Positions 20,001 through 28,706 of a stretch of DNA of 49,540 nucleotides are shown in pieces. The notes under the pieces were generated by a model that worked only from the letters and a program-made list of their open reading frames with translations, had not been told where the DNA came from and searched no databases. The stretch spans positions 1 through 49,540 of the forward strand of contig MAAI01000071.1 of the NCBI GenBank assembly GCA_002163115.1, written 5' to 3'. Source of the stretch: Methylophaga sp. 41_12_T18 (GTDB lineage Bacteria > Pseudomonadota > Gammaproteobacteria > Nitrosococcales > Methylophagaceae). The position numbers and the translations under genes are program-made. Position 1 is the first letter of the stretch; every line of letters starts with the position of its first letter.

Positions 20001-20239
20001 TCGACATCAGGTAAGGCATACATCACTGCTTCAATAGGGAAGGTGATCAATTGCTCGACCTCTTCGGCTGCCAAACCAGGTGCTTCAGTATTAATGGATA
20101 CCTGAATATTGGTGACATCAGGAAAGGCATCCAGATTGAGGCGCGGAATAATAACGTAGGCAGAAGCTATAAATACTAAAAGTCCAATAAGGACCAGTAA
20201 CCGGTTATTAACTGACCAGTCGATTAATCGATTTAACAT
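17042..20239 (-). CDS. czcA: Heavy-metal efflux RND pump, CzcA/CusA family
   Basis: Inner-membrane proton-driven pump of 1065 aa. N-terminal helix, then the periplasmic pore domain with FPDVTNIQVSINTEAPGL. The proton-relay motif in helix 4, GMMVDGAVVMMEN, is of the heavy-metal (HME) class. The motif SRIGRAEIGGDPEPVSN is shared with CzcA/CusA proteins. After helix 4 there is a loop with several His and Asp residues (HPDQQHDAEHR). Twenty-one bases downstream of czcB, with which it should form the pump. The metal cannot be fixed from sequence; the His-rich partners suggest Zn, Co, Cd or Ni. Confidence 0.92.
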   Translation of the reverse strand: MLNRLIDWSVNNRLLVLIGLLVFIASAYVIIPRLNLDAFPDVTNIQVSINTEAPGLAAEEVEQLITFPIEAVMYALPDVEEVRSISKTGLSGITVVFKEGTDIYFARQLVFERLQSAKELIPFNVGTPEIGPNTSGLGQIYQYLLLAEAASDFDTMALRSLNDWLVKLLLMPIDGVTDVLSFGGHVRQYQVNLNPSRLLAYELSQADVITALQDNNDNAGGWYLDRGQEQLVIRGVGWLSHAQQGLEELRQIPLKIEGSAVVTLADVASIELGSEIRQGAVTMSRRNADGSVENLGEVVSGIVLKRMGANTKNTIDGVTDRIKLIQQALPEGVRFEPLYDQADLIEKAVTTVQKALLEAFIFIVIVLVLFLLNIRAVLLVLISIPLSIAMALTVMSYNGLSANLMSLGGLAVAIGMMVDGAVVMMENIFKHLSHPDQQHDAEHRLNVAKEDNDPYYVASNTAVGLRIQQAAKEVAKPVFFAVTIIMVVFAPLFTLEGVEGKLFQPMAISIMIAMAASLLVSLIVVPALASYFFQRGFKARTSPILTVLEKMYRLLLRMAMRFKLLVLLITGSLLACALLLVPQLGTEFVPELEEGTINLRVTLAPSSSLETAIAVAAKLEPLLLEFPEVTYAASRIGRAEIGGDPEPVSNIEIYIGLRPKSQWISADTRIELQQLMAEKLAQYPGLLLNFSQPIATRVDELLSGVKAQLAIKLFGPDLDELAQQGQQIEQLVKKVTGTQDVAMEQIAGESQLVITPNRRQLSRFGLAVADVMNLVRDGLGGAKAGQIINGNERYDIYVRLADSFRQSPQAIADLRLQSPTGAWVRLGDVADITIESGPPQVRRDDVQRRVVIQANVQGRDMGSVVADIHQILADNLELKTGYSVSIGGQYENQQRAQQRLMIVVPLSIAMIALLLYFAFHSIGQALLILVNLPLAMIGGIVALYFTGQYLSVPSSIGFITLFGVAVLNGVVMVEAINIRIELGDEAINKAIFEGAVSRLRPVLMTATVAALGLIPMILSDGVGAEIQRPLATVIVGGLITATFLTLFVLPVLYHWFSKSKLALKS

Positions 20240-20260
20240 GATAGATATCCTGGGCTCTGG

Positions 20261-21409
20261 TTAATGGTTATGTGGATCAAAACCGCCTTTGGCGATTTCA
20301 GCAGCGACAAAAAATGCCCCCGTCATTACGACTCGGCTATTAGCTTCGACACCTGTTATTTCACGCCACTTACCAAAGTTTCTCCCGAGCTCAACCTCGA
20401 TCGCTTCAAACTCATTGGCTTCATGTTCAACAAAGACAAGCCAATCACCATCACTACTACGCATTAAAGCGGATTCTGGAACAGCTAATACCGGCGTGAT
20501 TGATGAAAAGGAAAAATATACATCGGCAAATAAGCCAGGATGAAGCAGATGTGCTTTATTGTTAATCACCATTCGCACTACCCGGGTACGAGTATGAGGA
20601 TCAATGGTATGAGCTTCTTGGCTAACATTGGCGGTATAAAACTCATCAGCCACCTTGATTTTAGCTTCAGTGCCCTTAGGTAACGAAAGCTGTAAATTAG
20701 CAGCGATATAGGCCTCCACCCATAATTGATGTTCATCGGCTATTTTCATCAACTGTTCGCCAGCACTGACGCGTTGACCTTGATGAAAGTTATCAAACAG
20801 TACCGAACCTTGGTGACCAGCAACCAGAGTATATTCACCCAAAGTGGCTGTTTTTTTGATCTGGTTGTTAATAGCATTATTCGATATGCCATAGGCGACT
20901 AAACGAGCACGGCTAGCATCGTAATTAGTTTGTGCAGTGGTATAACGTTTTCCGGAAACAATCTTTTTACCTAGCTTTTTTACCCGCTGCCATTCTTCAT
21001 AAGCTAGTTTAAACTCGGCCTGCGCCTCTGCTACCGATTCACTAAATAGGGTGACTAAGGCTTGGCCTTTGTTAACGCGATCACCTAAGGCGGCATGGCG
21101 ACGTTGCACGATGGAATCTACTCGAGGAGAAACGAGGTAACTGCTGTAGGCATTTTCTTTAATTTCACCAGGTGCATAGACCTGATAAGTCAGCACGTGT
21201 GGTGTGAGTTTTTCCACAGTGATATTGGCAAGTTGTGCTTGTGCTGCTGATATGTGGATATTTTGTTGCGAAGCTTGTTCATCGTGGCTGGTGTTGGCTT
21301 CGTTGTCGTGAGCTTGATGGTCATGGTTGTCTGTGGGTTCAGCAAATACAGCATTGTTTAAGCCTAACAATAGGCATAGCAACAGACTGATAGATCGAGG
21401 GTAATTCAT
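20261..21409 (-). CDS. czcB: Periplasmic adaptor (membrane fusion protein) of the metal RND pump
   Basis: A 382-aa CzcB-type adaptor with an N-terminal signal/anchor. The mature N-terminus is His/Asp-rich (HDHQAHDNEANTSHDEQ), typical of metal-binding CzcB proteins. A coiled-coil hairpin and lipoyl-like halves follow (SPRVDSIVQRRHAALGDRV and later DPHTRTRVVRMVINN). It links the CzcA pump to an outer-membrane channel, but no CzcC gene is present between this gene and the czcI-like gene. Confidence 0.9.
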   Translation of the reverse strand: MNYPRSISLLLCLLLGLNNAVFAEPTDNHDHQAHDNEANTSHDEQASQQNIHISAAQAQLANITVEKLTPHVLTYQVYAPGEIKENAYSSYLVSPRVDSIVQRRHAALGDRVNKGQALVTLFSESVAEAQAEFKLAYEEWQRVKKLGKKIVSGKRYTTAQTNYDASRARLVAYGISNNAINNQIKKTATLGEYTLVAGHQGSVLFDNFHQGQRVSAGEQLMKIADEHQLWVEAYIAANLQLSLPKGTEAKIKVADEFYTANVSQEAHTIDPHTRTRVVRMVINNKAHLLHPGLFADVYFSFSSITPVLAVPESALMRSSDGDWLVFVEHEANEFEAIEVELGRNFGKWREITGVEANSRVVMTGAFFVAAEIAKGGFDPHNH

Positions 21410-21438
21410 ATTAATTGTTCCAAAACGGAGAGATAGTC

Positions 21439-21525
21439 ATGGAACAACTTAAAATCGACAGCAGTAATATTCAGCGATTTTGTGGCCTAAAGCCAGGTCA
21501 TTCCATGCAATTAAATTGTCGTTAA
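21439..21525 (+). CDS. Possible 28-aa ORF antisense to the czc leader
   Basis: ATG with GGAGAG seven bases upstream opens a 28-codon frame (MEQLKIDSSNIQRFCGLK and on) on the strand opposite the czc genes. It sits between czcI and czcB. No homology is recognised. It may be chance; the good ribosome site is the only support. Confidence 0.15.
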   Translation: MEQLKIDSSNIQRFCGLKPGHSMQLNCR

Positions 21526-21544
21526 TACGACAAAAAACTAAAAG

Positions 21545-21907
21545 TTAACTCAGTTTTGTAGCAATGGGGGGCCGATAAGCAGGCAGGTGAAGATGAGAGC
21601 GATAGCCATCATCATGAGCGGGGATTAGGTGGTCAAAGTGGGGTGTATTGACCAAGTTTACTGCAAGGGAAAAGTGAGCCATAACATGGCTGGAGCAGCA
21701 ATGATGACAATCAGCTTGAGCATTAGACAATAGCGTTGAATTGCTTTGATCGACATCGTGTTCGGTTAAAAGCTGAGAACCATGAATATACTCATGGTTC
21801 TCATGCTGTTGTTCTTCGTGGTGGAACTGATAGCTGTCAGCAACCGCGACCATTGATTGCATAGCAACCAATAGCACGATTAGATATGACATGCTTTTTC
21901 TGATCAT
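21545..21907 (-). CDS. CzcI-like small His-rich periplasmic protein
   Basis: 120 aa with a signal peptide (cut near MVAVADS). The mature part is His-rich (HHEEQQHENHEYIHG) and contains a Cys/His cluster DCHHCCSSHV, then a C-terminus with repeated Pro (LPAYRPPIA). This layout matches CzcI-type proteins at the head of czc operons, which have a His segment, a CxxC/H cluster and a Pro-rich end. It probably binds or senses metal in the periplasm. It lies 135 bases upstream of czcB on the same strand; a weak TTGTCG/CGACAA hairpin lies just after it. Confidence 0.6.
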   Translation of the reverse strand: MIRKSMSYLIVLLVAMQSMVAVADSYQFHHEEQQHENHEYIHGSQLLTEHDVDQSNSTLLSNAQADCHHCCSSHVMAHFSLAVNLVNTPHFDHLIPAHDDGYRSHLHLPAYRPPIATKLS

Positions 21908-21916
21908 GATGGTTGC

Positions 21917-22420
21917 TTAGAACGGGATATCATCATCATAGTAATCAGCGCCGCCAGATGGAGCACCGTACTCAGGGCCTGCTGATGGCGATGCAGGTTG
22001 TGGCGCTGCAGCGGGCTGTTGCTGTTGTTGTTGCTGAGGTGCTGATGCAGGTTGGCCATAAGCTGGGGCACTGTCGCCACCGCCTGCACCACGTGTATCT
22101 AACATCGTCATTTCATTACCAACGATTTCAGTTGAATAACGATCTTGGCCGTTTTGATCTTGCCATTTACGAGTTTGGATACGACCTTCGATATAAACTT
22201 GTGAACCTTTGTGTAAGTATTGCTGAGCAACCTCACCTAGGCGGTTGCGTAATATGACGCGATGCCATTCTGTGCGCTCTTTACGTTCGCCAGTTTGCTT
22301 ATCTTTCCAGCTTTCTGATGTTGCTAAACGTAAGTTACAGATTGAGCCACCATTAGGAAATGCGCGACTTTCAGGCTCGGCGCCCAGTCTTCCTACGAGT
22401 ATGACTTTGTTTACAGACAT
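21917..22420 (-). CDS. ssb: Single-stranded DNA-binding protein
   Basis: Essential ssDNA-binding tetramer for replication and repair. An OB-fold covers residues 1-110 ([31 protein letters not shown]). A Gln/Pro/Ala-rich linker follows with a run of seven Gln, and the acidic C-terminal tip DDDIPF recruits partner proteins. Length is 167 aa. The yajR-ssb order opposite uvrA is common in gammaproteobacteria; the czc genes follow it on the same strand. Confidence 0.97.
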   Translation of the reverse strand: MSVNKVILVGRLGAEPESRAFPNGGSICNLRLATSESWKDKQTGERKERTEWHRVILRNRLGEVAQQYLHKGSQVYIEGRIQTRKWQDQNGQDRYSTEIVGNEMTMLDTRGAGGGDSAPAYGQPASAPQQQQQQQPAAAPQPASPSAGPEYGAPSGGADYYDDDIPF

Positions 22421-22465
22421 GGTGTGCTCCTATTTTCGGGCTTGTTTTTAATTTAAAGTGGGTTG

Positions 22466-23848
22466 TTATTCTACGACAAATGCATCGAGTGCGTCAGCGT
22501 TGATTTTTTTAGGATCAAATTTGACGTAGGCAACTTGTTCTTCAACTACAACAATTGTTTCTACGACACCTTCAATCTTATTCAGTTGTTGCCCTATGCT
22601 GTCAGCATTGTCGGCAGATAAATCATCAATATGAATGATGCGAGTGGTTAAGTGTTTAGGTGGTGTCATCGGCAAGACAACGAATAACCAAAGGATGGTT
22701 AACGCGGTCCCAGCATAAAAGACACCACTAATGCCAAACTGGCTAAACATTAGTCCACCTAAGGTTCCGCCGATAAAAGCACCAAGAAATTGAGCGGTGG
22801 AATAGACTCCCATCGCTGTGCCTTTATTGGCTAAAGGACTTAGTTTAGACATTAACGACGGCAGGCTTGCTTCTAAAATATTAAAGGCCGTAAAAAATAA
22901 CCATAAACTCACTAATAAACTGGTTAATGAGTCAGCAAACAGTGCCCAGCTAAGCTGAGATATAGCCAAAATAACAATTGCACCTAGGAAGATAGGTTTC
23001 ATTTTTCGACGTTTTTCAGCAATGATGATAAACGGCACCATGCTGATGAAGGCGAGAATTAGAATAGGTAAATAAACCAGAGCATGTTGATCGGCTGCCA
23101 GTCCGGCGTAATCTTGCATCGCAATGGGTAGGGCAAAGAAGCTGGTGGTCAGTAAGCAATGCAGAATCATGATGCTAAATACCATTCGCATAATGTCAGG
23201 ATTGTGCAATACATTACGGAATTGCTGTGGCACCGGCACGATATCGCGATGGCTTACACTTCGAACTGGGCTGGGCACCCATAAATGCAATACGGCGATG
23301 CCGACCAGAGAAAGCGCGGCCGTGGCCCAAAAGATGCCTGATAAACCTAACCAACTTTCTAAAGCGGCACCGGAGGCCAGCGCTACAGAGAAGGACAGGC
23401 CAATGCTGATGCCGATACTAGCCATGGCCTTGGTACGGTGTTCATCTCGGGTGAGATCGGCAGTTAAAGCCATAATAGCGGCCGCAATAGCACCACTACC
23501 TTGTAACAGTCGACCAGCGATCACCATATAAATAGAATCGGCGGTTGCCGCAACCACACTACCAGCTGCAAACAGTAATAAACCGATGGTGATGACTTTT
23601 TTTCGACCAATGCGATCCGACAACATGCCAAATGGAATTTGTAACATTGCTTGCGTTAAACCATAAGCACCAATTGCCAAACCAATTAGCATCGGTGTAG
23701 CGCCACTATATTGATCTGCGGCCAAAGAAAATACCGGCAAAATCATAAACAAGCCCAACATGCGTAAAGCGAAGATCGTGGACAGGCCAGTAATACTGCG
23801 CTTTTCCAGCGAGGTCATTGAATAGGAGTGTGGTTGTTTTTGCGTCAT
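22466..23848 (-). CDS. yajR: YajR-type MFS transporter with C-terminal YAM domain
   Basis: 460 aa. Twelve MFS helices occupy about residues 15-395, with motif A as [14 protein letters not shown] soluble C-terminal domain follows (about 400-460: [19 protein letters not shown], then [12 protein letters not shown]). It has the ferredoxin-like pattern of the YAM domain of E. coli YajR, which resembles HMA metal-binding domains but lacks a CxxC here. Substrate unknown. It is divergent from uvrA across only 55 bases and upstream of ssb. Confidence 0.83.
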   Translation of the reverse strand: MTQKQPHSYSMTSLEKRSITGLSTIFALRMLGLFMILPVFSLAADQYSGATPMLIGLAIGAYGLTQAMLQIPFGMLSDRIGRKKVITIGLLLFAAGSVVAATADSIYMVIAGRLLQGSGAIAAAIMALTADLTRDEHRTKAMASIGISIGLSFSVALASGAALESWLGLSGIFWATAALSLVGIAVLHLWVPSPVRSVSHRDIVPVPQQFRNVLHNPDIMRMVFSIMILHCLLTTSFFALPIAMQDYAGLAADQHALVYLPILILAFISMVPFIIIAEKRRKMKPIFLGAIVILAISQLSWALFADSLTSLLVSLWLFFTAFNILEASLPSLMSKLSPLANKGTAMGVYSTAQFLGAFIGGTLGGLMFSQFGISGVFYAGTALTILWLFVVLPMTPPKHLTTRIIHIDDLSADNADSIGQQLNKIEGVVETIVVVEEQVAYVKFDPKKINADALDAFVVE

Positions 23849-23903
23849 GATATCGGGTAAGAGTATATTGATCTGTTTGATTCTTCAACGGAACACACGC
23901 TGG

Positions 23904-26726
23904 ATGAAAAGCATAAGCATTCGTGGGGCACGTACTCACAATCTTAAAAATATAGATTTAGATCTACCGAGAGATTCACTAACAGTGATTACTGGCTTGT
24001 CTGGATCGGGCAAGTCGTCGTTGGCTTTTGATACTTTATACGCCGAAGGTCAACGACGTTATGTCGAATCGTTATCGGCTTATGCACGGCAATTTTTATC
24101 GATGATGGAAAAACCTGATGTCGATCATATAGAAGGTTTGTCGCCGGCTATTTCAATTGAGCAAAAGTCGACCTCACATAACCCGCGTTCAACCGTCGGT
24201 ACCATTACTGAAATTTATGATTATTTACGGCTACTGTTTGCGCGCGCTGGCGTGCCAAAATGTCCAACCCATCATGAAGCTTTATCTGCACAAACTGTCA
24301 GCCAAATGGTCGATTTGGTGATGGCGATGCCAGAAGGCAATCGGATGATGCTATTGGCACCGGTAGTGCAAGATCGTAAAGGTGAACATAAGGATATTTT
24401 AGAAGAGTTACGCGCTCAAGGTTTTGTCCGGGCTCGTGTTAATGGTGAGGTTATCGAGTTGGATACCCCGCCACAGTTAGAACTACGTAAAAAACATACT
24501 ATCGAAGCGGTGGTGGATCGCTTTAAAGTACGCGCCGATCTACAACAACGCCTAGCTGAATCATTTGAAACTGCACTGCATTTATCAGATGGCCTCGCAC
24601 TTGTGGTGTCTATGGATGATGCTGATGATGAAACTTTATTTTCAGCTAAGTTCTCCTGCCCTAGCTGTGGTTATTCAATTGCTGAATTAGAACCGCGTAT
24701 GTTCTCGTTTAATAACCCGGCTGGTGCCTGTGGCACTTGTGATGGTTTAGGCATTAAACAGTTTGTTGATCCAGCACGTGTGGTCGCTCATCCAGAAATG
24801 AGCTTAGCAGCCGGTGCTATCCGAGGTTGGGATCGCCGCAATGCCTATTATTTTCAGTTAATGACCTCATTATCAAAGCATTATGAGTTTGATTTAGATA
24901 CACCATTTGAAGAGCTGAAAGAGAGTGTTCGCCAAGTAGTTTTGCATGGTAGCGGTCGCACGAAAATTGATTTTAGCTATGTGAGTGATCGTGGCAAATC
25001 AGTGATTCGCAATCATAATTTCGAAGGCATTATTCCGAATATGCAGCGTCGTTATTTGGAAACAGAATCAAATAGCGTACGTGATGAATTAGCGAAGTTT
25101 CATGCCGTCCGCTCATGTCCTTCTTGTGGTGGTGCTCGGTTAACTGAAGCTGCTCGTCATGTATTCATTGATCAGACGACCTTGCCTGAAGTTACTTCGA
25201 TGCCAATTGGTGAAGTGAAAGTCTTCTTTGAAACCTTGAATTTACCAGGCAAACAAGGCGAAATTGCCGATAAAATTGTGACTGAAATTGCTGAACGGAT
25301 CACCTTTTTGGTCAATGTTGGTTTGGACTACCTGACTTTAGCACGTAGTGCCGATACCTTATCAGGTGGTGAGGCACAACGAATTCGCCTTGCTAGTCAG
25401 ATCGGTGCTGGGCTGGTGGGTGTGATGTATATCCTTGATGAGCCCTCAATTGGTTTGCATCAACGTGATAATGATCGACTATTGTCAACGCTGACTCGAT
25501 TACGAGATCTAGGTAATACTGTCATCGTAGTTGAGCATGATGAAGATGCGATTCGCTCAGCCGACTATGTATTAGATATCGGCCCGGGTGCGGGTGTACA
25601 TGGTGGTGAGATTGTGGCTCGCGGCACACCAGAAGATATTATGAAAAGTGAACGTTCACTCACTGGTCAGTACTTATCGGGTAAGCGTAAGATTGCAGTT
25701 CCAGAAAAACGTGAACAGTTTCATGCCGGCCGGGTATTAGGCTTACGTGGTGCTTGTGGCAACAACTTAAAAGATGTTGATATCGATATTCCTGTTGGCT
25801 TGATGACTTGTGTCACTGGCGTATCCGGTTCGGGTAAATCAACCTTAATCAACGATACTTTGTTGAAGTTAACCTCCAAAACATTAAATGGTGCTTCTGA
25901 AGAACCAGCAGCACATAAAGAAATGTTGGGCTTGGAACAAATGGACAAAGTAGTGGCCATTAACCAAAGTCCTATCGGTCGAACTCCACGATCTAATCCA
26001 GCTACTTACACCGGCTTGTTTACCCCAATTCGTGAATTATTTGCTGGCACACCAGAAGCTAGAGCGCGTGGCTACAATGCCGGCCGTTTTAGTTTTAATG
26101 TGAAAGGTGGTCGTTGTGAAGCCTGCCAAGGTGATGGTCTGATTAAGGTCGAAATGCACTTCTTGCCTGATATCTATGTCGCCTGTGATGTCTGTAAAAG
26201 TCAGCGTTATAACCGTGAAACCTTAGATATTCGCTACAAAGGCAAAACCATTTCTGAAGTATTGAGTATGACTATTGAAGAAGCTGCCAGCTTTTTCACC
26301 AATATTCCAGTGATTGCCAAAAAACTAGATACCTTAATTGATGTCGGTCTGACTTATATCAAGCTCGGCCAAAATGCGACGACCTTATCGGGTGGTGAAG
26401 CGCAGCGTGTGAAGCTGGCTAAAGAGTTATCCAAACGTGATACCGGTAAAACGTTGTATATCTTGGATGAACCGACAACCGGGTTGCACTTCTTTGATAT
26501 TGAGCAATTGTTAAAAGTGCTGCATCGCCTTCGTGACCGAGGCAATACTGTAGTGGTTATTGAACATAATCTTGATGTGGTCAAAACAGCCGACTGGGTC
26601 ATCGATATGGGGCCTGAAGGTGGCTCAGGTGGTGGCATGGTGGTGGCAACCGGCACGCCAGAACAAGTGGCTGAAAACAAAGAGTCACATACCGGTCATT
26701 ATTTAGCTCCGATGTTAAAACGATGA
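23904..26726 (+). CDS. uvrA: Excinuclease ABC subunit A
   Basis: Damage-recognition ATPase of nucleotide excision repair. The start at 23904 ([17 protein letters not shown]) is preferred over an in-frame ATG at 23847 because it gives the standard 940-aa protein. Two ABC modules show Walker A motifs [14 protein letters not shown] and [14 protein letters not shown], each with LSGGEAQR signatures. Zinc modules are seen as CPSCGYS...CGTC and CEACQGDG...CDVC. No convincing LexA box is visible in the short divergent region. Overlaps the next gene by four bases. Confidence 0.97.
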   Translation: MKSISIRGARTHNLKNIDLDLPRDSLTVITGLSGSGKSSLAFDTLYAEGQRRYVESLSAYARQFLSMMEKPDVDHIEGLSPAISIEQKSTSHNPRSTVGTITEIYDYLRLLFARAGVPKCPTHHEALSAQTVSQMVDLVMAMPEGNRMMLLAPVVQDRKGEHKDILEELRAQGFVRARVNGEVIELDTPPQLELRKKHTIEAVVDRFKVRADLQQRLAESFETALHLSDGLALVVSMDDADDETLFSAKFSCPSCGYSIAELEPRMFSFNNPAGACGTCDGLGIKQFVDPARVVAHPEMSLAAGAIRGWDRRNAYYFQLMTSLSKHYEFDLDTPFEELKESVRQVVLHGSGRTKIDFSYVSDRGKSVIRNHNFEGIIPNMQRRYLETESNSVRDELAKFHAVRSCPSCGGARLTEAARHVFIDQTTLPEVTSMPIGEVKVFFETLNLPGKQGEIADKIVTEIAERITFLVNVGLDYLTLARSADTLSGGEAQRIRLASQIGAGLVGVMYILDEPSIGLHQRDNDRLLSTLTRLRDLGNTVIVVEHDEDAIRSADYVLDIGPGAGVHGGEIVARGTPEDIMKSERSLTGQYLSGKRKIAVPEKREQFHAGRVLGLRGACGNNLKDVDIDIPVGLMTCVTGVSGSGKSTLINDTLLKLTSKTLNGASEEPAAHKEMLGLEQMDKVVAINQSPIGRTPRSNPATYTGLFTPIRELFAGTPEARARGYNAGRFSFNVKGGRCEACQGDGLIKVEMHFLPDIYVACDVCKSQRYNRETLDIRYKGKTISEVLSMTIEEAASFFTNIPVIAKKLDTLIDVGLTYIKLGQNATTLSGGEAQRVKLAKELSKRDTGKTLYILDEPTTGLHFFDIEQLLKVLHRLRDRGNTVVVIEHNLDVVKTADWVIDMGPEGGSGGGMVVATGTPEQVAENKESHTGHYLAPMLKR

Positions 26727-27343
26727 TTTTAGAACAAGAGATCAAGCTGCAAGTCAGCAGTGAACAACAAATCGAGTTGGCAGAGTTAACGTGGCTGAAA
26801 CAGTTTAAACAAGTTAGTTCACAACAAAAACGACTAGTAAGTACCTACTACGATACGCCAGAGTTAAGCTTGATTAAACAAGGTACCGGCCTTCGCCTTC
26901 GTAATGATAATGGTGATTGGTGGCAGACAGTAAAGTGCACCGGCCAAGTTAAAAATGGTTTACATCAACGTGAAGAATGGGAGCATCCACTGTCGTCTGA
27001 GCTGTTTGATTTAGAGCGATTAAAACAAACACCGGTTAAATCAGTGATTGCAGACGCTGCACTTTGGTCAACAATACAGCCGGTGTTTACCACCGACTTT
27101 AATCGCTTAGAGGTACTGTTTGAGTTAGCCAATAACACGCTGGTGGAACTGGCTTACGATGTAGGCCGGGTTTATACTGCCCAAGCAGAAGAAGGCATTC
27201 ATGAAATTGAGCTAGAGTTAAAACAGGGCTCAATCGACGAGTTAAAGCAATTCGCCGAACTATTTGTACAAAATGTAGCCGTCGATTATCACGATGAAAG
27301 TAAGGCGCATCGAGGATATCGACTGGTTCGAAAAGCTATGTAA
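26723..27343 (+). CDS. CYTH-domain protein, probable inorganic triphosphatase
   Basis: 206 aa starting MILEQEIKL, which holds the ExExK signature of CYTH (CyaB/thiamine triphosphatase) proteins, Glu4-x-Glu6-x-Lys8. Other tunnel residues follow in YYDTP, GLRLR, TVKC and EIELELKQG. The length matches a single CYTH domain without the CHAD domain found in E. coli YgiF. Likely acts on triphosphate, releasing phosphate with a divalent metal. The start overlaps the uvrA stop (ATGA), so the two are coupled, although no functional link is known. Confidence 0.85.
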   Translation: MILEQEIKLQVSSEQQIELAELTWLKQFKQVSSQQKRLVSTYYDTPELSLIKQGTGLRLRNDNGDWWQTVKCTGQVKNGLHQREEWEHPLSSELFDLERLKQTPVKSVIADAALWSTIQPVFTTDFNRLEVLFELANNTLVELAYDVGRVYTAQAEEGIHEIELELKQGSIDELKQFAELFVQNVAVDYHDESKAHRGYRLVRKAM

Positions 27344-27448
27344 CTGGAGCAAATGCTCTCTTACATCTAGCTTAGGGATTTGTCAGCTTTCGACCGATTG
27401 CAGATAAATACATCTAAGATCTGAATTTATAAATTATGAGAATCACCA

Positions 27449-27625
27449 ATGACCAAAACTGAAGACAAAGTCGAAAAGTTACTCGCTAAACATCCTAATC
27501 TAACGAAGCTTGACGCAATTAAGATCGTAACTGAGAAAAATGAGCGTAAGAAGCAAAAACGGGTGGAAAAAACAGATAGAAGTAACGCCAAAAAGCTTAA
27601 GAATGAGGCAAACCGCCCCGAATAG
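27449..27625 (+). CDS. Small highly charged protein (58 aa)
   Basis: ATG to TAG, 58 codons: MTKTEDKVEKLLAKHPNLTK followed by a Lys/Glu/Arg-rich helix to the end. About half the residues are charged. The first 30 residues could form two helices (KVEKLLAKHPN-LTKLDAIKIV); the rest is likely a nucleic-acid- or protein-binding tail. A weak GAG-rich ribosome site precedes it. It is not recognised as a known family. It stands alone in the 890-base gap after the CYTH gene. Confidence 0.45.
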   Translation: MTKTEDKVEKLLAKHPNLTKLDAIKIVTEKNERKKQKRVEKTDRSNAKKLKNEANRPE

Positions 27626-27709
27626 AACTGCAGGTTGGATATCGAGAAAGTAACAAGCGGTTGGAATGCGTAGCCGCCGCTTAGCTTTTTGACGGAATTA
27701 GTTTTTGTG

Positions 27710-28019
27710 TAGCGGACAGTGAGTAAATCGTAAAAAGCTGGTGAATTTCACTTCCAAATCACCCTCACCATTGGTGTTTAATGACTTTAAATGTCCGCTA
27801 ACAAAATTTCAATCTAATCTGTAAGTAATTACAATAAAATAATTTAAAAGGATGTTTTTGAAGTCTTGTTATTTAGGGTAAACCCTGAAAATAGATAATA
27901 AAACTAGCAAAGTGGACACATTGGATAAAGGATCGCTATACTCTGATTTCAATATAAAGCATTGGTGAAAGGACGTTTTCAACGATGTTATCTTTCAAAA
28001 AATATAAACTGTTAGCGGA
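27710..28019. repeat. Cluster of TAGCGGA inverted repeats
   Basis: TAGCGGACA at 27710-27718 is matched by TGTCCGCTA at 27792-27800. The overlapping TCCGCTAACA (27794-27803) has its exact complement TGTTAGCGGA at 28010-28019. Three copies of the same core thus lie within 310 bases, two in one orientation and one in the other. The rest of 27626-27900 holds no ORF that I can support. The motif could be a binding site set or the remains of a dispersed intergenic repeat. Confidence 0.55.
27913..27942 (+). promoter_or_regulatory. Sigma-70-type promoter ahead of the HEPN-like locus
   Basis: TGGACA, an 18-base spacer, TATACT; each hexamer is 5/6 to consensus. It points toward the ORFs at 27985 and 28072 and lies between the inverted repeat copies. 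Confidence 0.5.
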
Positions 28020-28071
28020 TGAAGTGTCCCCTAAAAACCCTAGTTATATTTCGTCAGCATCGGAGCAATGA
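27985..28071 (+). CDS. Possible 28-aa upstream ORF of the HEPN-like gene
   Basis: ATG with AAAGGA about a dozen bases upstream opens MLSFKKYKLLADEVSPKNPS and ends in TGA at 28069-28071. The next ATG (28072) follows at once and in the same frame, so this is either a leader peptide coupled to the next gene or the true N-terminus of that gene, cut off by a nonsense codon. Confidence 0.3.
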   Translation: MLSFKKYKLLADEVSPKNPSYISSASEQ

Positions 28072-28683
28072 ATGCTAGATCTGGACAGGTTCATTGTGGA
28101 ATTAGATAGGCTTATTACAGCCGTCTACTTTTATGATGAAATTTATGGTTAGCAAGAAACGATAAGGATTATCTCTGGGTTATCTTCTGAGGCGGCGAGA
28201 ATAATACAGCGATCGCTACACAATGATATTGTAATGTCATTGTCGCGGCTATTATTCGATGGCGAGCACTACAAGACACCGGAAGTTACCTATGAGTATC
28301 TGAGTCAGTACAACCTAGCAAAGAAATACGCCGATTATATTGACCCAGAACACCAAAGCCATAGAGATGAAATAGCAGTTATTAAGGAATCAATGAATGT
28401 AAAGGACTACCGAGATCTTGTTCTTGCGCACAATGATAAAGCAACTCTAATCGGTGAGAATGACCACCCACAACATAATCTTGAAACCGATGTTTTGCTC
28501 CGCATTCTACGTTTGTCACGGACATTGTTCTTCGATATACGCCTTAAACTAGCCATAGAACAAGGTGAGCAAAGTTTGCCAATTACTGATGGTAACGTTC
28601 ATCGTAACGGGGTTGGTACCAATTTTCTAAAGAATATTGAAAATATAACAAAGCGGGCCCCTCTTACAGCGTTAAACGAATGA
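28072..28683 (+). pseudogene. HEPN/AbiU2-like gene interrupted by an in-frame amber codon
   Basis: ATG at 28072 has GGAG six bases upstream. The frame runs 26 codons, meets TAG at 28150-28152, and then continues open to TGA at 28681-28683 (203 codons besides the amber). Downstream of the TAG the next ATG is at 28234, giving a 149-aa fragment, but the 27 codons between also look like real coding sequence (QETIRIISGLSSEAARIIQR). The reconstructed protein is helical, has SLSRLLFD, and a late RDLVLAHND with Arg114-x5-His120, the RX4-6H pattern of HEPN RNases. The SRLxD and AHND contexts resemble AbiU2-type HEPN proteins. Family call is by pattern only. It could be a recent pseudogene, a sequencing error or a recoded gene. 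Confidence 0.6.
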
Positions 28684-28706
28684 CCGCTTTTTCAATACAT
28701 TGTCTT

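Noticed and set aside
23124..23531. 135-aa ORF opposite yajR
   Set aside because: Shadow of a membrane-protein gene; its basic/Ala-rich translation is typical of antisense frames of MFS genes.
23849..23903. Possible LexA (SOS) box between yajR and uvrA
   Set aside because: E. coli uvrA has one, but no CTGT-N8-ACAG pattern is visible in this 55-base interval. It may lie inside the yajR coding region; I cannot support it.
27626..27803. Integron attC site or insertion-sequence end
   Set aside because: The inverted repeats do not match the RYYYAAC/GTTRRRY core, and there is no integrase, transposase or target-site duplication that I can see.
28069..28071. TGA read as selenocysteine joining the 27985 ORF to the HEPN-like gene
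   Set aside because: An ATG with its own GGAG site follows at once, and no clear SECIS-like hairpin is seen directly after the TGA.
28150..28152. Amber codon read as pyrrolysine
   Set aside because: Nothing in the window suggests pyl genes, and the local context shows no specific recoding structure. A nonsense mutation or sequencing error is simpler.
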